The notes under the pieces are model-generated. The model had not been told where the DNA came from. It searched no databases and saw only the letters and a list, made by a program, of their open reading frames with translations. Both the position numbers and the translations under genes were made by a program. Below are positions 61,921 to 64,000 of a stretch of DNA of 64,000 nt, piece after piece (the first letter of the stretch is position 1; each line of letters opens with the position of its first letter). Source of the DNA: Paenibacillus sp. V4I3. GTDB taxonomy: Bacteria; Bacillota; Bacilli; Paenibacillales; NBRC-103111. The stretch is taken from NCBI RefSeq assembly GCF_030817215.1, contig NZ_JAUSZA010000001.1, forward strand, positions 5,182,501 to 5,246,500, in the 5' to 3' direction.

Positions 61921-63111
61921 TTATTTCTTAACCAATAGTTCTCCAGTGGATTCTCCTAACACTAGGGCCGATTTTACGATCACTTTAGTCGGCTCTTTCA
62001 CACTCTCCTGGTTATTCAACAGTTTAAGCAGAAGTTCAGCCGATTTAGCGCCAATTTCCTGCTCATGTTGGTCTATATGAGTGAATGTAGGGTTTCCGTC
62101 TAGCTCGGATGAGGGATTATCGTACGTTATAATAGAGAGGTCGCGCGGTATATTCATTCCCAGTTTTTTAACCAAACTCGTTAAAATCAAGCCTAACTTC
62201 AAATTCAAAGTAATGAACGCGGTTGCTGTGCGATATTTGAGATAATGATATAACGGGTGCTTTTCAATGGGGATCGTATCTGTCACTTGAAAATCCGTCA
62301 CAATTAAAGCCGGGTTAATCATCGAGCCTTTTTGTTTCAGTGCTTCCATATAGCCGCGAATCCGCTCGTCGACGGTCACTGTATGGATCGAAATATCGGA
62401 GCAAATAGCAATGTCCCTATGGCCTTGCTCCCATAGATGGTTGACCGCCAATTGAGCGCTCATCCAATTATCCGAACAGACACAGTGGGTATCAAAGCCT
62501 GGCAAGTAGCGATCAATGAGCACGAAAGGAAATTTCCGCAGTTTCAGTACCAAGATTTCTTCGTTGTACGTTTCCGCATCAATCGGAAAAATAATAAGTC
62601 CGATGGCCCCATTCTTAATCAGCTCCTGAATGGCTTCCTTCTCCCGCTCCTTGCTATTGTGAGTTAGCACAATCGACACATAATAATTTTTGTTCTCGAG
62701 CACGGAATTAATTCCCTTCAATAGTCGAATCGCAAAGAAATCTTCCAATAAGGGTAGAACGAAGCCGATCATTTTGCGGGAGGAAGCACGCTCATCCTGC
62801 TCTTTCACATCAATTGCGTCAAGCTGATTGTAATCCAGGCTCTCATCTTCTACCTTCGTACGGGATTCTGGACTAACGAAGCTTCCTCTCCCTGGAATCC
62901 GGTAAATCCATCCGTCTTTCGCCAGCTGCGTAAGCGCATTGGAAACCGTCATTCGACTGACACCGAATTGCTCCATCAGCTGCTTTTCCGTTGGAAGTTT
63001 GTCATTTTCCTCCATAGCGCATAACTGGATCAACTGTTTAAAATGCTCTTGAATCTGCAAGTATAGCGGTTGTCGTTCATCCGTCCTGGCTGATACCCGC
63101 ATTCTGCTCAT
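61921..63111 (-). CDS. GntR-type regulator with LacI-like sensor domain
   Basis: A 396-residue hybrid. The N-terminal GntR winged helix (about 15-80: LPTEKQLMEQFGVSRMTVSN and GRGSFVSPES) is joined to a periplasmic-binding-like domain of the LacI/AraR kind (about 112-390: MIGFVLPLLEDFFAIRLLKG). AraR of B. subtilis has this layout and responds to a sugar. ATG 63111 follows GAGGGGGAG and overlaps the end of the upstream PLP gene by 35 bases, so the two may be cotranscribed. Confidence 0.9.
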   Translation of the reverse strand: MSRMRVSARTDERQPLYLQIQEHFKQLIQLCAMEENDKLPTEKQLMEQFGVSRMTVSNALTQLAKDGWIYRIPGRGSFVSPESRTKVEDESLDYNQLDAIDVKEQDERASSRKMIGFVLPLLEDFFAIRLLKGINSVLENKNYYVSIVLTHNSKEREKEAIQELIKNGAIGLIIFPIDAETYNEEILVLKLRKFPFVLIDRYLPGFDTHCVCSDNWMSAQLAVNHLWEQGHRDIAICSDISIHTVTVDERIRGYMEALKQKGSMINPALIVTDFQVTDTIPIEKHPLYHYLKYRTATAFITLNLKLGLILTSLVKKLGMNIPRDLSIITYDNPSSELDGNPTFTHIDQHEQEIGAKSAELLLKLLNNQESVKEPTKVIVKSALVLGESTGELLVKK

Positions 63112-64000
63112 ATATCTCCCCCTCAGAAGGGCTCAGTGTGACACATCGCCATGCTTCTTCCATATCCCGAATTAAGTCGTCCGGATCCTCGGAACCTATA
63201 TAGAGTCGAACAAGCGAACCTGTTTGTTGATCATTGTTATTTAAGGCATTTACATTGATTAAACTTTCGAAACCACCCCAGCTGGCTCCAATTCTGAAAT
63301 AGTGCAGATGGTCCGCCCAAGCCCTTAATTTGACAACCGGCTCATCGGATTCGAACGAAAATAAACTGCTGTACCCGTACATTTGCGTACGAGCCAGCTC
63401 ATGCTGAGGGTGGTTTGTCAACCCCGGATGGTTAACCTTCCGGACATAATGCTGCCTGCCTAAATATTCGACGACCCTCAGCCCGCTCGACTCATGCCGC
63501 TGCATGCGCATTGGCAGTGTACGCAGCCCACGCGTAACTAATCCCGCCGTCTGTGGCGTCATAATGCCGCCGAACAACATATATTCCGTCGACATGAGCG
63601 TGTCCATTAATCGGTGGGAGCCGATCACAACACCTCCCACGCAATCGCTATGCCCGGAAATGTACTTCGTGATCGAATGGATGACGAGGCTAACCCCCAT
63701 CATGAGCGGATTTTGATGACAAGGCGTCGCCCACGAATTGTCGAGAATTGTTTCTGCTCCTATACTTTGAGCCAGCGCTGTACAACCTCTGATATCTTGC
63801 AGCTGGAACATCATGCTAGTCGGGCTCTCCAAATACAGTAGTTTGGTATTCGGCCGAACCGTACATTTCCAATTTTCCAATGAACTGCCATCGACAAAGG
63901 TCGTTTCGACCCCAAACTTTTGCAAGTAGACGCCTAGAAATTCTCGTGTCGGTCCGTACGCCTGATGAGTGCAAATGACGTGGTCACCCTGCTTGACTAT
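63077..64000 (-). CDS. Cys/Met-metabolism PLP enzyme, partial
   Basis: The C-terminal 308 residues of a cystathionine gamma-synthase/lyase-family enzyme; the frame is open to the window edge, so the N terminus lies outside. The PLP lysine is in VIHSITKYISGHSDCVGG, with ILDNSWATP and LYLESPTS upstream. The substrate cannot be decided; gamma-synthase, beta- or gamma-lyase and methionine gamma-lyase share these motifs. It overlaps the GntR/LacI-type regulator gene. Confidence 0.9.
   Translation of the reverse strand: MVKQGDHVICTHQAYGPTREFLGVYLQKFGVETTFVDGSSLENWKCTVRPNTKLLYLESPTSMMFQLQDIRGCTALAQSIGAETILDNSWATPCHQNPLMMGVSLVIHSITKYISGHSDCVGGVVIGSHRLMDTLMSTEYMLFGGIMTPQTAGLVTRGLRTLPMRMQRHESSGLRVVEYLGRQHYVRKVNHPGLTNHPQHELARTQMYGYSSLFSFESDEPVVKLRAWADHLHYFRIGASWGGFESLINVNALNNNDQQTGSLVRLYIGSEDPDDLIRDMEEAWRCVTLSPSEGEIYEQNAGISQDG

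Noticed and set aside
1..64000. CRISPR arrays, tRNA, rRNA, prophage or defence islands
   Set aside because: No regularly spaced repeats, no recognisable structural RNA genes other than the riboswitch, and no phage or nuclease cassettes were seen by eye.

Overview
The window looks like chromosomal DNA from a spore-forming, low-to-mid GC Gram-positive of the Paenibacillus type. The evidence is a four-gene ger germination operon beside a KinB-like sporulation kinase, an intracellular subtilase, a YesM/YesN two-component pair facing a carbohydrate ABC operon, a FIMAH-tailed secreted protein, a Des/DesK/DesR cold-membrane system and strong AGGAGG ribosome binding sites. Genus is inferred from gene families; no rRNA, tRNA, phage or CRISPR was seen.

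Layout. 1-4.3 kb: lysine/beta-lysine catabolism (yodT-like aminotransferase and yokU leftward, ablB rightward) next to sigL. The shared intergenic region holds two divergent, correctly spaced sigma-54 promoters, so the local sigma-54 gene probably serves this pathway. 4.3-5.2 kb: decayed GH43-like glycosidase. 5.2-14.4 kb: a complete leftward dppA-B-C-D-E-ykfA-B-C operon for import and breakdown of murein peptides, headed by a DUF3870 gene behind a good sigma-A promoter. 14.4-20.2 kb: serine hydrolase, DUF3888 protein, M48-type metallopeptidase, FMN reductase, two SnoaL-like paralogues, and an ArsR-SRPBCC fusion with no normal start codon. 20.2-24.7 kb: GH30 pseudogene and a 1232-residue secreted carbohydrate-binding protein. 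25-29.8 kb: oxidoreductases, an HxlR regulator and a thioesterase. 29.8-31.5 kb: an intact IS3/IS150-type element that appears to sit in the loop of a terminator hairpin. 31.5-39.2 kb: truncated PhyH gene, sugar ABC importer, YesM/YesN-type regulators. 39.2-46.3 kb: flippase-like protein, aldo/keto reductase, PhnA-like protein, third FMN reductase, and des-desK-desR. 46.4-48.7 kb: MmyB-type regulator divergent from a GC-mosaic fabF paralogue. 48.7-54.5 kb: germination operon and sporulation kinase. 54.6-64 kb: DinB and CGNR proteins, subtilase, a c-di-GMP-I riboswitch upstream of a 32-residue holin-like peptide gene, AlaX, ThuA-like protein, methyltransferase, PhyH pseudogene, GntR/LacI hybrid regulator, and a partial Cys/Met-metabolism PLP enzyme running off the right edge.

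The strongest unusual signals are the c-di-GMP-I riboswitch plus tiny membrane peptide (57.80-58.11 kb), the divergent sigma-54 promoters beside sigL (1.79-1.98 kb), the IS in a terminator loop (29.79-31.50 kb), and two pairs of operator-like motifs repeated far apart in the window (26.3/41.6 kb and 24.7/35.8 kb). Several genes are clearly broken (GH43, GH30, two PhyH), which suggests ongoing loss of carbohydrate and dioxygenase functions.
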